64,000 bases of DNA from Acinetobacter sp. XS-4 (GTDB lineage: Bacteria > Pseudomonadota > Gammaproteobacteria > Pseudomonadales > Moraxellaceae), in the NCBI RefSeq assembly GCF_023920705.1, contig NZ_CP094657.1, positions 558,001 through 622,000 on the forward strand, in the 5' to 3' direction. Under the pieces are notes generated by a model. That model was not told the origin of the DNA and searched no databases. It saw only the letters and a list, made by a program, of their open reading frames with translations. Below are positions 51,818 through 62,020 of the stretch, piece by piece. Each line of letters begins with the position of its first letter. Positions within the stretch are counted from its first letter, which is position 1. A program made the translations under genes and the position numbers.

Positions 51818-53260
51818 TTAAGAAGAACAGCTGACTGCTACGTCTGGTACGTCACTTGGTAACGGACCTAAATCTTGTGGCTGTTCCAGCTCTGGTTGTC
51901 TTGTATATGGCTGATCAAGCAGCTTAAACAAGCGGTCTACTTCGCTAAAATCATCACGTTCCGCAGCTTCAATAGCACGCTGAGCCATGTGATTACGTAA
52001 AATATAAATCGGATTTGCTTCCTGCATCTTTGCATCAAGTTCATCAGTATCTTGATGTTCACGAATACTTTGATATTGGCTAAGAAACTCATCAAACTGT
52101 CGAAGATCAAGGCAATCATCTCGTAGAGTTTTATATTCTTTATTTTGAAGTCGGATAAAGCTCTGAGTGTAATCGAGTTGTTCAGTTTGTAAGATTTTTA
52201 AAAATGCAAAACTACAATCAAGACTGTCTTTATGGAAATGGGGAAGTCCCATTTTTTGACATAAACCAGTTGTGTAATGTTCAATAAAAGTTGGTTCAAA
52301 TTGTTCTAAGCAACGCGCTAACTCTTCTTTGAACTGATCCTTTTGTTCAGGTTCAGCAAGTGGAATTAAGTTGTTTAACCACGTCCATAAATTCCAATGG
52401 CCTATGCTTGGCTGATTTTGATAAGTATAACGACCTTGGTAATCTGAGTGGTTATTAATCCAGTTCGGACGGAAGCGCTCCATAAAACCATATGGACCAA
52501 AATCGAGTGTTGAACCTGTAATATTTAAGTTATCGGTATTCATCACGCCATGAGCAAAGCCAACCAATTGCCATTTCGCAATCATGATTGCAGTACGTTC
52601 AATTACCTTTTTGGCAAAGGATAAAATAGGTTTCTCTGTTTCTAGGCACTCAGGGTAATGCCATTCAATACATTTTTGAGTGAATTCTGGCAGCAAATCT
52701 GGAGCGTACTGATTAATCCATTCAAAATGTCCTAAACGGATATGACATTCAGATGTTCTGAGTAGCATTGCACCCAATTCTAGTTTTTCACGCTGTACCC
52801 CTTGAGTAGAGGTCGTAAAACCTATCGCGTGACTAGAAGCAATCCCTAAAGCATTTAAAGCATGTCCAGCTAGATATTCGCGGATGACAGAACGCAATAC
52901 TGCGCGTCCATCTCCCATTCTTGAATAGGGTGTTGGGCCAGCACCTTTTAGATGTAGATCTATGGTTTGACCTTTTGTATTGAGTATTTGTGCAATCAGT
53001 AAGCCACGACCATCACCGAGTTGTCCTGCCCATTGTCCAAATTGATGGCCAGCATAGACCATCGCCAGAGAAGGGAATTCAGTGAAAGTACGCTGTCCGC
53101 TACAGATTTCAACCCATGCATTTTTTTCCTCCTCTGACCATTGCAGTTCATCTGCCAAAGCAGTATTGAAATGGCCTGCTTTTGCACCACGTAAAGGTGA
53201 TGGCTGCTGAACATGAAATAATTTAGAAGGAAGTGAAGAGTAGAGCGGATTAAATTGCAT
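51818..53260 (-). CDS. selO: SelO protein adenylyltransferase (YdiU family)
   Basis: SelO is a pseudokinase-fold enzyme that AMPylates proteins and protects against oxidative stress. The 480-aa sequence shows MVYAGHQFGQWAGQLGDGRG, LKGAGPTPYSRMGDGRAVLR and GFAHGVMNTDNLNITG, all hallmark blocks. The protein ends in CSS, with cysteine at the position of the animal selenocysteine. Full length and intact. Confidence 0.95.
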   Translation of the reverse strand: MQFNPLYSSLPSKLFHVQQPSPLRGAKAGHFNTALADELQWSEEEKNAWVEICSGQRTFTEFPSLAMVYAGHQFGQWAGQLGDGRGLLIAQILNTKGQTIDLHLKGAGPTPYSRMGDGRAVLRSVIREYLAGHALNALGIASSHAIGFTTSTQGVQREKLELGAMLLRTSECHIRLGHFEWINQYAPDLLPEFTQKCIEWHYPECLETEKPILSFAKKVIERTAIMIAKWQLVGFAHGVMNTDNLNITGSTLDFGPYGFMERFRPNWINNHSDYQGRYTYQNQPSIGHWNLWTWLNNLIPLAEPEQKDQFKEELARCLEQFEPTFIEHYTTGLCQKMGLPHFHKDSLDCSFAFLKILQTEQLDYTQSFIRLQNKEYKTLRDDCLDLRQFDEFLSQYQSIREHQDTDELDAKMQEANPIYILRNHMAQRAIEAAERDDFSEVDRLFKLLDQPYTRQPELEQPQDLGPLPSDVPDVAVSCSS

Positions 53261-53317
53261 GGGCTTGGCAAAATAGAGAGAGCGGATTTCACTATACCAT
53301 AGTTAAAAAGCAGGCAT

Positions 53318-53345
53318 AAAAATAGCTCCCGAAAGAGCTATTTTT
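53318..53345 (-). terminator. Terminator of the desaturase gene
   Basis: AAAAATAGCTC and GAGCTATTTTT form an 11-bp stem with a 6-base loop just past the stop at 53360, before selO on the same strand. Confidence 0.88.
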
Positions 53346-53359
53346 GATCAGAATTTATT

Positions 53360-54532
53360 TTACTCAGACACCACGTTGGTATTCTTTTTAACACTACGCA
53401 TAAGTGTTTCTAAACATTCACGGTGATGACTTAGACGGTGTTCAAGCAATTGAAAATCAACTTTAAGCTTGTGATCCATTCTATGAATCTTTTCAGCCAT
53501 TGCTGCTTTTTTCACTTGTAACTCTTGTTCTTTAAGTTTTGCCCAATCATTTAAAGTATGGGTAAATGCTTCGTACTCTTGTGCAATACGTTGCTTCATT
53601 TGACTAATGTCAGCATTTACATCATGACCATAGATAGCAAGATCTTGCTCGGCATATTTAAACTTCATCGCTAGTTCTGCTTTTTTAATATTAAAGCTTG
53701 GAATACGACGTAAATTTTTAGCTAAACCAAGTTTAGAACAAGACCAAATCAACCATTTTGTTGGGTCATATTGCCACCATTTCACACCGTTACGATAATC
53801 GTATTGGAAGATATGGTGATAGTTGTGGTAACCCTCGCCCCAAGTGGCGATAGCTAACCAGAAATTATCACGTGCCGAGTTTTCGTCTGTATAAGGACGT
53901 TTACCAAACATATGACAAAGTGAGTTAATAAAGAAAGTCACTTGATGGCTAATGATTAAGCGTAAGAGACCACCAATGAGGACTACACCCCATAAATCGC
54001 CAGTTGCCCAACCAATTAAACCTAAAATTCCAACATGAACTGCAACTACGAGTAAACCGTAGTATTTATGCTGGAACATAACCAATTTATCATTGAGCAA
54101 GTCAGGTGCATTTTTAAAGTCAGGCTCAGATGGTGAATGATCGCGGATCATCCAACCCATATGGGCATACCAAAAACCACGCTCAATTGAATATGGATCT
54201 TCATCAACATGATCAACATGTCTGTGGTGAGTACGGTGACCAGATGCCCAGAACAAAATACTATTTTGTACGGCAAACGTTCCACCGATCATTAAAAGAA
54301 TTTTAAGCGGTAACGACGCTTCGTAAGCTCGGTGAGCCCACAGGCGGTGATAACCAGCAGTAATCCCCATACTACTTAGAGCTAAAAGAAAAAATAAGCT
54401 TACCCATGCGCTTACACTAAAATCATAATAATACGCGTAAATCGGGATTATTATTGCGGCAAGAATTGGTAAACCAATTAAGGTAATGCTAGCGGTCCAG
54501 TTAATTGGGGCTTTGAGTGGGGCGGAAGTCAT
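53360..54532 (-). CDS. Acyl-CoA desaturase (delta-9 type)
   Basis: The 390-aa membrane enzyme carries the three histidine boxes of stearoyl-CoA-type desaturases: HRLWAHR, HRTHHRHVDHVDEDP and HNYHH, with four membrane segments. It introduces a double bond into acyl chains using a di-iron centre. An unusual ~95-residue coiled-coil-like tail (DINADISQMKQRIAQEYEAF and onward) follows the catalytic domain. I start it at the ATG at 54532 (MTSAPLKAPINW); the frame extends 22 codons upstream with no family-like sequence. Confidence 0.9.
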   Translation of the reverse strand: MTSAPLKAPINWTASITLIGLPILAAIIIPIYAYYYDFSVSAWVSLFFLLALSSMGITAGYHRLWAHRAYEASLPLKILLMIGGTFAVQNSILFWASGHRTHHRHVDHVDEDPYSIERGFWYAHMGWMIRDHSPSEPDFKNAPDLLNDKLVMFQHKYYGLLVVAVHVGILGLIGWATGDLWGVVLIGGLLRLIISHQVTFFINSLCHMFGKRPYTDENSARDNFWLAIATWGEGYHNYHHIFQYDYRNGVKWWQYDPTKWLIWSCSKLGLAKNLRRIPSFNIKKAELAMKFKYAEQDLAIYGHDVNADISQMKQRIAQEYEAFTHTLNDWAKLKEQELQVKKAAMAEKIHRMDHKLKVDFQLLEHRLSHHRECLETLMRSVKKNTNVVSE

Positions 54533-54740
54533 ATCCGGCAGCGCTCCTAGAATCCTTGTTAGACAAGGTACAAAGACAAAACGACATAGCAAAACCAATC
54601 ATCAAGATATATTGCTATTCTATCCTTCATATTAGCACGTGCTTAGTGAGAATCACTAACATTATTGTACAGATGTATTGAAAGAACGGTAACAGATTTA
54701 AACTATGTCACAGAGTTTTTCAAGTAGGAGAAGTTGTTTA

Positions 54741-55274
54741 ATGAACGTACAACGATTGAAAAAAAAGAACAGCATTGATATTGCAAGAAAATTATCATTG
54801 AAGTGTATCTTGGTCACAATCAGTCTTGTATTAGCAGCATGTCAAAGTGCACCCGATCAAAATACAAAAAAAGTTCAAACAAAAAAAACAGTTCATCATG
54901 TTCAACCTCCTGTTGTAAAAAAGAGAGTGAGTCCTGATGGCATTCAAGATATTGATTGGCAGATTACTCAAGTCAGTGGCCATAAGGCAAAATTCTTTAC
55001 ACAGTGGCCAACTCTTTCTCTAAATTCTGCGATCAAAACCGTATCAGGCCATACTGGCTGTAACGGAGTTTTTGGTCGATATACATTTGATTTTAGCCAG
55101 CAAAAACTTGATATGCAGGTTAATGCAGGACATTTAAGTTGCGATGGTGCTTTAGCTCAAGAAGCAGAGTTGGTGGATGCTTTACAACGTATTCAACGCT
55201 TCCAGTTAGTGGGTAATACTTTATATCTGCTCGATCAGAGTGGGCAACGTCTCATTCAGGCGCAAAAAAAATAA
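54741..55274 (+). CDS. META-domain (HslJ-like) lipoprotein
   Basis: The ATG at 54741 follows AGGAGAAG. A lipoprotein signal ends at LAAC, then a Lys/Pro linker leads to a META domain (DIDWQITQVSGHKAKFF, GHTGCNGVFGRYTFDF, the cysteine later in HLSCDGALAQEAEL). HslJ-type proteins are linked to heat and antibiotic stress in E. coli. An in-frame ATG at 54705 lies 12 codons upstream and is less likely. The terminator at 55274-55300 follows. Confidence 0.87.
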   Translation: MNVQRLKKKNSIDIARKLSLKCILVTISLVLAACQSAPDQNTKKVQTKKTVHHVQPPVVKKRVSPDGIQDIDWQITQVSGHKAKFFTQWPTLSLNSAIKTVSGHTGCNGVFGRYTFDFSQQKLDMQVNAGHLSCDGALAQEAELVDALQRIQRFQLVGNTLYLLDQSGQRLIQAQKK

Positions 55275-55300
55275 AAGGTGGTTTTACCACCTTTTTTATA
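55274..55300. terminator. Bidirectional terminator (AAAGGTGG-TTTT-ACCACCTTTTTT)
   Basis: A compact stem-loop between the converging META-domain and GDPD genes, with A and T runs outside. Confidence 0.88.
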
Positions 55301-55301
55301 T

Positions 55302-56015
55302 TTATAGAACTTGTAACATTGTAGTTGGAATATCTGTAATTAGCCCTTGTACATCTAAATCTCTGAGCCTTTTTGCTCTTTCTACATCATTGACTGTCCA
55401 GACACTAATATTTAAGTCGGCCTGTTGTGAAAGCTGAATCATTTCATCTGTTGCGAGTTGATCGTGCCACCCAATATGACAGCAACCATATTGATGAGCG
55501 AGTTCAATTGCTGTTGCTCCAACTGGAAGCTCGACTAACAATCCACGTTTGAATTGAGAGTTTATATCACGTAAGGCAGTTAAAATCTGAAGATCAAAAC
55601 TTGTGATAGTGACGACTTTCTCAAAACCTTGTAATTCGGTCTCAAGTTTTTGAACAATTTTTTCTGCTAAAACCATGTCTCTTACAGCTTTCACTTCCAC
55701 TTCAATATGATCGAAGTTATCAAGTAAATTTAAAACGCCTGTGAGAGTTGGTGTTGGCTCTGAATTTGGCCAGTCAGGCCAGTTTTGACGATGATCAAAT
55801 GACAACACTTGAGCCAAAGTGGATTGCTCAACAATTTGGTCGACTCCGGCTGTACGTAAAAAATTATCATCATGGATTACGACCAACTCTTCGTCTTGAA
55901 GCTGACGAATATCAAATTCGACACCACGAATACCTAAATTTTTTATGTGCTGAAACCCACCTAGTGTATTTTCAGGAGCTTCTTTGCGTGCACCACGATG
56001 ACCAATAATGCGCAT
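55302..56015 (-). CDS. Glycerophosphodiester phosphodiesterase
   Basis: The 237-aa protein begins MRIIGHRGARKEAPENTLGG, the GDPD signature with catalytic His and the metal-binding Glu, followed by GVEFDIRQLQDEELVVIHDD. It cleaves glycerophosphodiesters to glycerol-3-phosphate and an alcohol. No signal peptide is present, so it is cytoplasmic (UgpQ-like). Single gene. Confidence 0.93.
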   Translation of the reverse strand: MRIIGHRGARKEAPENTLGGFQHIKNLGIRGVEFDIRQLQDEELVVIHDDNFLRTAGVDQIVEQSTLAQVLSFDHRQNWPDWPNSEPTPTLTGVLNLLDNFDHIEVEVKAVRDMVLAEKIVQKLETELQGFEKVVTITSFDLQILTALRDINSQFKRGLLVELPVGATAIELAHQYGCCHIGWHDQLATDEMIQLSQQADLNISVWTVNDVERAKRLRDLDVQGLITDIPTTMLQVL

Positions 56016-56088
56016 AATTTTCTTCTATCAAGTATTTTAATGATGGTCTCTTCAAAAGAGTAGAGACCATGTTTAATCTAATCTATTT

Positions 56089-56667
56089 TTAAATAATCTC
56101 ATTAATATTTTTTTGCCAAAGCACTTCTTGTCCACCTTCAGCACGTTGTAAAGCACGAGATGCAACAAACAACCAGTCAGATAGACGGTTTAAAAGTTGA
56201 AGCGCGGTGGTTTGAATGTTTTGATCACGTGTTTGTACCGACAGTAGAGATCGTTCCGCACGGCGACAAACTGCACGGGCTTGATGAGCATAACTACAAG
56301 TTAAAGAGCCAGATGGCAGAATAAACTCTTTAAGCATCGGTAAGTCTTCATTCATACGGTCAATTTCTTTTTCAAGAAATTCAATACAAACAGGTTCAAG
56401 TAAATTGTAGTTTGGAATACAAACCTCTCCACCTAAATCAAAAAGCCAATGTTGAACAAGGCTCAGACTTTTGTCCCAATCGGCTTTGTTGGTCACTTGA
56501 CTCGCTGTGATTTGAGCGCGAAGTACCCCAATAATGGCATTAAGTTCATCGACATCACCAAGTGCTGCAATTCGTAAATCATCTTTGGCAACACGAGAGC
56601 CATCGCCTAAACCTGTTGTGCCTGAGTCGCCTGTGCGTGTATAGATCTTGCTTAAACGGTGTCCCAT
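56089..56667 (-). CDS. Cob(I)alamin adenosyltransferase, PduO type
   Basis: The 192-aa protein matches PduO-type ATP:cob(I)alamin adenosyltransferases: IYTRTGDSGTTGLGDGSRVA at the N-terminus for ATP and RAVCRRAERSL in the cobalamin-binding helix region. It makes adenosylcobalamin. The start is the ATG at 56667. It lies downstream of btuB on the same strand, so uptake and activation of B12 are side by side. Confidence 0.93.
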   Translation of the reverse strand: MGHRLSKIYTRTGDSGTTGLGDGSRVAKDDLRIAALGDVDELNAIIGVLRAQITASQVTNKADWDKSLSLVQHWLFDLGGEVCIPNYNLLEPVCIEFLEKEIDRMNEDLPMLKEFILPSGSLTCSYAHQARAVCRRAERSLLSVQTRDQNIQTTALQLLNRLSDWLFVASRALQRAEGGQEVLWQKNINEII

Positions 56668-56761
56668 GGTGGATATCCTGAACATAAAAAAGGGGATAAT
56701 GTCGGTCAGAACATTACCCCGAAACTGGAGTTAAGAAAATATTTTTATAATAAAGTTTTGC

Positions 56762-58624
56762 TTAGTAGCTTAAGGTCACACCAGCTGACGCAAGGCGGCC
56801 GCCGTTGACATAATAGATACCTTTGTCATAGGAAGCAGTTTTATATTTCACATCACCTAAATTTTGGATATTAGTGAAGAGTTTAATGTTTGGCGTAGCA
56901 TTCCAGTAACCATTAAAGTCAACAGTCGTATAGCCCGGCGTATCTTGGTTGTAGTCCTTTGCTTTAGATTTAGCAGAAAGAGAAACGCTCAATCCGTAAT
57001 GTTCGTTTTGTAAACCTGTACTTAAGGTAAAGCTTTGACGAGGGCGTCGTGATAAATCTTGATCTGTTTCATCATTGATGGCTTTAACATAGTTATAAGA
57101 TGATTTAATAAATAAGTCATCTTTAGTCCAGTTTGCATAAACTTCGCCACCGCGCATAGATGCTTTGTCGATATTAATATTTTGATAAATAGGGAATGTA
57201 TTTACCCAATCGCCATTACATACAGCTATACAGCGTGATTCAATTAAGTTGTCAATTTTAGTGTAATACGCTGAAAGTCCAGTTGAAATGTTGTAGTTTA
57301 GCTTCTGATCTATACCGACCTCATAAGAAATACTTTCTTCTGGTTTTAGGTTTGGATTACCCCCAGAACCATACATGTCATTAAGGGTAGGTGCTTTGAA
57401 AGCTGAACCAATGTTGGCATAGATACTTGTCAGTGGTAAAAGTTGATAACGGATAGCACCTTGTGCAACTGTATGTGTACCATATTTTTGGTTATCTTCT
57501 ACACGAACACCAACTTGAGTGTTTAAACCATTATTTTGATATTGGTGCTGTACAAAATAGCCTGTGCTATTAACGTCTTCATCGTAAGGTGAGCCATAAG
57601 AGAGTACATCGCCATCAATATTTTGATGAGTTACGCCTGCCAATACATTTTGAGATGAGGTGAATTGCCATTTGCCGTAAACCTCTGCTTCTTTTGTCGT
57701 ACTATGTACAAAATCACTTGAACCATTTTGATCAAGTTCATCTTTAAATTGAGATAATCTTGCATTTATAGAAATATCAGAATTAAGATTTACACGACCA
57801 CGAATATTAAGTAATTCATTTTTGAAATCTTGAGAAGTCAATGAACCATCATAACGAAAAGTATCGTATTGGCTTGTTCCTTCATTTTGTGTGTAGTCAA
57901 CAGATGCCCCGAAATCTTCTTTTTCTACCCCAACTTTAGTACTGAAGCCTTTTTGATCATAAGAGGCTTTTTTAATGTCATTACCTTTTAGATCAGTGAT
58001 ACGTGAACCGTCAGACTCTAAACGTTGACCGCGAACTTGCGCATAAAATCCGTTTTCGGCAAGATCTGCGCCTACAATCGATTTATAAGTTTTATTTTCG
58101 CCAATTTCGCCTGTTACAAATGCAGAAGTTTTTTCTGGAGTCTTTGAAATAATTTGTACAACACCACCAATAGCATCAGTACCATAAAGAACTGATGCTG
58201 GTCCTTTCAGAATTTCAATTTGTTTAATATCTGTGGTATCAATAAATGCAAGATTTGCTGCACCAGTTGAGGCAGTGTTCAGACGTGCGCCATCACGTAA
58301 AATCAAAGCATGCTCAGAATTAGTACCACGAATAAAAATTGAAGATGTTTGCCCTAAGCCACCACTTTGCACCATATTAATAGCTGCATCACTCATTAAT
58401 AAGTGTGGTAATTCAGCAATAGGTGACTGTTCTACAATTTTAGGTTCAATAATAGAAATCCGCGCCGGAACTTCGCTAGCTTTTTCCGCACTTTTTGATG
58501 CAGTGATTACAATTGGATCAAGTTGAGTTGCGTTCGTTGTATCTTCAGCAAAAATAACAGGTGAAAACCCCATCGCAATAGCGATAGCCCCTACCAGACG
58601 AGTAGGTTGAAAAGACTTAGACAT
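56762..58624 (-). CDS. btuB: TonB-dependent vitamin B12 receptor
   Basis: The ~620-aa outer-membrane protein has a signal peptide, a TonB box (LDPIVITAS), a plug domain (SSIFIRGTNSEHALILRDGA, PASVLYGTDAIGG) and a barrel ending SAGVTLSY. The ATG at 58624 follows GGAG eight bases upstream; ATG 58636 is an alternative, and the frame extends further into the riboswitch. The cobalamin riboswitch just upstream identifies the substrate class. It is followed by the adenosyltransferase gene. Confidence 0.93.
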   Translation of the reverse strand: MSKSFQPTRLVGAIAIAMGFSPVIFAEDTTNATQLDPIVITASKSAEKASEVPARISIIEPKIVEQSPIAELPHLLMSDAAINMVQSGGLGQTSSIFIRGTNSEHALILRDGARLNTASTGAANLAFIDTTDIKQIEILKGPASVLYGTDAIGGVVQIISKTPEKTSAFVTGEIGENKTYKSIVGADLAENGFYAQVRGQRLESDGSRITDLKGNDIKKASYDQKGFSTKVGVEKEDFGASVDYTQNEGTSQYDTFRYDGSLTSQDFKNELLNIRGRVNLNSDISINARLSQFKDELDQNGSSDFVHSTTKEAEVYGKWQFTSSQNVLAGVTHQNIDGDVLSYGSPYDEDVNSTGYFVQHQYQNNGLNTQVGVRVEDNQKYGTHTVAQGAIRYQLLPLTSIYANIGSAFKAPTLNDMYGSGGNPNLKPEESISYEVGIDQKLNYNISTGLSAYYTKIDNLIESRCIAVCNGDWVNTFPIYQNINIDKASMRGGEVYANWTKDDLFIKSSYNYVKAINDETDQDLSRRPRQSFTLSTGLQNEHYGLSVSLSAKSKAKDYNQDTPGYTTVDFNGYWNATPNIKLFTNIQNLGDVKYKTASYDKGIYYVNGGRLASAGVTLSY

Positions 58625-58677
58625 AACATGCTCCATACATTCACCCCACGTGAATGATCGGGTAGATAGATGAAACA

Positions 58678-58850
58678 AGTAGGTCTCCGGACTTCAGCGC
58701 CATATTCATGTTATGGACATATTCACCTTCCCACATTACTGCAGTGGCGTAAGTCGATATCGACTTAAAAAATATGCTTTACATTGTTACCGTTGCGGGG
58801 GCAGTGCCGGACTTTCACCAGCTTCCCTAAAGCATTAATTGCTTACACTT
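58678..58850 (-). ncRNA. Cobalamin riboswitch controlling btuB
   Basis: On the minus strand the conserved cobalamin-box elements are all present: GGGAAGCTGGTGAAAGTCCG, GCACTGCCCCCGCAACGGTA, GCCACTG, GGGAAGG and the 3' GAAGTCCGGAGACC. The perfect palindrome at 58750-58767 (TAAGTCGATATCGACTTA) is a variable stem within it. It would shut off btuB when cobalamin is plentiful. Confidence 0.95.
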
Positions 58851-58993
58851 GCTTCCAATTTTACGCAGTATAAAGTGGCGATTTATTTCATACAATGTCA
58901 TTTGGAGCAATTCCCAGAGAACTTTTACGCAAGGGGCAAAAATTGCATTACAATGGCGCTTATTTTAAGAAATGGTTGTAGTTTAGGCAGATC

Positions 58994-59662
58994 ATGAGCC
59001 CATCAAACCAAAAACGTACACGAGCAAAAATCTGTGGAATTACTCGCATTGAAGATGTTCAGCCAGTTGTTGCTGCTGGAGCAGATGCGATAGGTTTTGT
59101 TTTTTTTCCGCCAAGTCCAAGACACGTGACAGTTGCGCAGGTTCAAGAATTAGCAAAAGTAATCCCACCTTATGTACAAATGGTTGGTTTGTTTGTTAAT
59201 GCAAGTGCTACTGAAATTCAGGATGTACTTGATTGTGTTCCCCTAGATGTATTACAACTACATGGCGACGAAACTCCAGAACAATGTCAGGAAATAGCTC
59301 GCCACTGTAAACGTCGCTGGTATAAAGCGATTCAGGTTAAACCTGATCTAGATGTAATTGCTGAAATTCAAAAATATCAGGCAGCTGGTGCCAGTGCTGT
59401 ATTGCTCGATGCTTGGCATCCTGAGCTTAAAGGGGGCACAGGACATCAGTTTGACTGGTCTAAATTTCCAAAACTTGATATTCCTTTAATCTTGGCAGGT
59501 GGTTTAACCCCTGACAATGTCATTGACGCTATTCATACTACCGGTGCTTTTGCAGTAGATGTGAGCGGAGGCGTAGAGTCCGCAAAAGGTATAAAAGACC
59601 AACAACTCATTGAACGATTTATGCAAGGAGTCCAACGTGGATCAGCAAAACAATGTGATTGA
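58994..59662 (+). CDS. trpF: Phosphoribosylanthranilate isomerase
   Basis: TrpF converts phosphoribosylanthranilate to the CdRP intermediate of tryptophan synthesis. The 222-aa TIM-barrel protein shows [15 protein letters not shown] near the N-terminus with the catalytic Cys, [13 protein letters not shown], and the phosphate-binding end [10 protein letters not shown] with [15 protein letters not shown]. It overlaps trpB by 26 bases. Confidence 0.96.
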   Translation: MSPSNQKRTRAKICGITRIEDVQPVVAAGADAIGFVFFPPSPRHVTVAQVQELAKVIPPYVQMVGLFVNASATEIQDVLDCVPLDVLQLHGDETPEQCQEIARHCKRRWYKAIQVKPDLDVIAEIQKYQAAGASAVLLDAWHPELKGGTGHQFDWSKFPKLDIPLILAGGLTPDNVIDAIHTTGAFAVDVSGGVESAKGIKDQQLIERFMQGVQRGSAKQCD

Positions 59663-60866
59663 CTATACACAGTACCCAGATGCTGCAGGGCATTTTGGTA
59701 TCCATGGCGGACGTTTTGTGTCAGAAACTTTAATGGCGGCATTAGAAGATTTAGAAAATCTTTATTCCCGCATGAAAAATGATGAACAGTTTCTGGCAGA
59801 ATTCGACCGCGATCTCGCCTACTATGTAGGTCGTCCTAGTCCACTTTATTATGCTGAGCGATGGTCAAAAGAGTTAGGTGGTGCGCAAATTTATCTTAAA
59901 CGTGAAGACTTGAATCATACAGGCTCACACAAGGTAAATAACACGATTGGTCAGGCGTTATTGGCAAAGCTTTCTGGTAAAAAACGTATTATTGCCGAGA
60001 CTGGTGCTGGGCAACATGGCGTGGCAACTGCAACGATTGCAGCACGTTTAGGCCTTGAGTGTGTTGTTTATATGGGTGCTGAAGACGTTAAGCGTCAAGC
60101 CATGAACGTTTATCGTATGCGTTTATTGGGAGCGACTGTTGTACCTGTACAAAGTGGTTCTAAAACGCTCAAAGATGCCATGAACGAAGCAATGCGTGAC
60201 TGGGTAACCAACGTTGATACGACGTACTATGTGATTGGTACAGTTGCAGGCCCACATCCATATCCTCAACTCGTTCGTGACTTCCAGTCGATTATTGGCC
60301 GTGAAGCGCGCAAACAGATTTTGGAGCAAGCAGGTCGCTTACCTGATGCATTAGTTGCATGTGTGGGTGGCGGTTCAAATGCAATGGGCTTGTTCTATCC
60401 GTTCTTAAACGATGCCAATGTGAAAATGTATGGTGTTGAAGCAGCTGGTTTTGGTATTGAAACTGGTAAACACTCTGCGCCACTAAATGCAGGTCATGTA
60501 GGTGTATTGCACGGTAACCGTACCTACTTGATGAGTGATGAGCAAGGCCAAATTATTGAAACGCACAGTATCTCAGCGGGCCTTGATTATCCAGGTGTTG
60601 GCCCTGAGCATAGCTTCTTAAAAGATATGAAGCGTGTAGAATACGTGCCGATTAATGATACAGAGGCTCTACAAGGTTTCCGTGATTTAACCAAAATCGA
60701 AGGAATTATTCCTGCGCTTGAAAGCTCGCATGCGATGGCTTATGTCTCTAAGCTTGCGCCAACGATGTCTAAAGATCAGATTATTATTGCGACTGTTTCA
60801 GGCCGTGGTGATAAAGATTTAATGACAGTTGCACGCATTGATGGCGTAGAAATGGTCGAGATGTAA
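59637..60866 (+). CDS. trpB: Tryptophan synthase beta chain
   Basis: TrpB joins indole and serine with PLP. The 409-aa protein shows [16 protein letters not shown], the PLP lysine in [33 protein letters not shown], the glycine loop [10 protein letters not shown] and [12 protein letters not shown] start it at the GTG at 59637 with AAGGAG ideally spaced upstream. Translation is coupled to trpF. trpA is not present here. Confidence 0.97.
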   Translation: MDQQNNVIDYTQYPDAAGHFGIHGGRFVSETLMAALEDLENLYSRMKNDEQFLAEFDRDLAYYVGRPSPLYYAERWSKELGGAQIYLKREDLNHTGSHKVNNTIGQALLAKLSGKKRIIAETGAGQHGVATATIAARLGLECVVYMGAEDVKRQAMNVYRMRLLGATVVPVQSGSKTLKDAMNEAMRDWVTNVDTTYYVIGTVAGPHPYPQLVRDFQSIIGREARKQILEQAGRLPDALVACVGGGSNAMGLFYPFLNDANVKMYGVEAAGFGIETGKHSAPLNAGHVGVLHGNRTYLMSDEQGQIIETHSISAGLDYPGVGPEHSFLKDMKRVEYVPINDTEALQGFRDLTKIEGIIPALESSHAMAYVSKLAPTMSKDQIIIATVSGRGDKDLMTVARIDGVEMVEM

Positions 60867-60876
60867 GAGAACTATA

Positions 60877-61386
60877 ATGCCAAGCTTGTTTATGGTGATG
60901 TTAGGTGGGCGTCATGCACGCGCTAATACAGAAGTTCATGATGTTGTCATGGCGGTAGGAGATACTTTGGAAGAAGTTTATCCTCAACTTAAACAGGCTT
61001 GGTTTGGTGAGGCTCAAGGATTACATATTGATGCTTGGGCCAAGCTCTCTGGAGTTAGCTCTCAAGGGAAAAGTTATCAAATTCATTTTACAGATGCTGC
61101 TCCACAACCAGATGATTTAAAATTATATTTAATTAATCTGGGCGGATATAATGCTCGTGAATTCGGTGAGCTTCACCGTTATGAGTTTGTAGTTGCACCA
61201 AATGCTGTCATTGCAAAACAATTAGGTAAACAATTTATAGATCAACAGTGGCAAAAAGCACACACAGATCGAGTCATTGATATTGATGACTGCTTAGCGA
61301 TAGATTGTGTAGCAGGGCGCTATATTCATTTAATAAAAGGCGATTTTGCTGCAACAATTTGGGAAAATACGTATTTAATTGTCTAA
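60877..61386 (+). CDS. DUF1543-family protein
   Basis: The 169-aa protein begins MPSLFMVMLGGRHARANTEV, the conserved start of DUF1543, and continues with a second motif block (KLYLINLGGYNAREFGELHR). Its function is unknown. It lies 10 bases after trpB and may be co-transcribed with it. Confidence 0.85.
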   Translation: MPSLFMVMLGGRHARANTEVHDVVMAVGDTLEEVYPQLKQAWFGEAQGLHIDAWAKLSGVSSQGKSYQIHFTDAAPQPDDLKLYLINLGGYNAREFGELHRYEFVVAPNAVIAKQLGKQFIDQQWQKAHTDRVIDIDDCLAIDCVAGRYIHLIKGDFAATIWENTYLIV

Positions 61387-61538
61387 TTTTTCTTAAAAAA
61401 AGCTTAAAGATAAAAAGAAAATATAAAAAGTTGCTGATTCCATGTACAGCTCTCTCAAATCACAACTTTTTTGTAGCACTATTTACAATTCATCTGCTTA
61501 AACTAGTGACTCAACATAAGCTCTTTGGAGTAATAAAA

Positions 61539-61751
61539 ATGGGTCTTTTAGACGAAGTAGGTAAAATTGCTGGTGCAATTATCGCGGAACAAGGCGTCGA
61601 TAAATTAGATCCAGATGCAGGTTTTCTAGAAAAAGCAGCAGGTGCTTTTGCAGGCTATGAAGCCGCAAAGATCGCTGAAAAAAAATTGGAAAATCAGGAT
61701 AGTAATGAGCAAGAATCAGAGTCTGAGCAAGCGAGTGATGATGACGCTTAA
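61539..61751 (+). CDS. Small acidic-tailed protein, 70 aa
   Basis: I start it at the ATG at 61539 (MGLLDEVGKIAGAIIAEQGV) behind TTGGAG. The N-terminal half is an amphipathic or weakly hydrophobic helix, and the C-terminus is a Ser/Glu/Asp tail (DSNEQESESEQASDDDA). Upstream codons in the frame are unlike a protein. The family is not recognised. Confidence 0.72.
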   Translation: MGLLDEVGKIAGAIIAEQGVDKLDPDAGFLEKAAGAFAGYEAAKIAEKKLENQDSNEQESESEQASDDDA

Positions 61752-61878
61752 CTTTTAGAAATTGAATTATGCTTACATTATGAGTTGAATTTTAATTTTA
61801 TTGATGAGTCAGTCAAAGCTGTTTAAACAGGCTCTCAAAGAGTTTAAATGGTTGTATATAGATTTAGGCAGATATTAG

Positions 61879-61910
61879 AAAAAAGAGTATATTCACTATG
61901 CTCTTTTTTT
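61879..61910 (+). terminator. Terminator after the small acidic-tailed gene
   Basis: AAAAAAGAGTA and TATGCTCTTTTTTT flank a short loop with a T-run. The remaining intergenic sequence up to 62020 holds nothing else recognised. Confidence 0.75.
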
Positions 61911-62020
61911 ATTGTTAATATAAAAGTCATTTGAAGATCAAGCAGATGTGGTAGCCAATTGGTCACTGAACAGTCTATTATTATTGAATAGATGGATAGG
62001 AAATCACTGGATAATAAATA

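Noticed and set aside
59610..59636. TTG start of trpB upstream of the GTG
   Set aside because: The GTG at 59637 has a perfectly spaced AAGGAG and gives the usual TrpB N-terminus; the upstream codons have no ribosome site.
61305..61538. Long N-terminal extension of the small acidic-tailed protein
   Set aside because: It overlaps the DUF1543 gene, is Lys/Cys/Phe-rich without family character, and a good ribosome site precedes the ATG at 61539.
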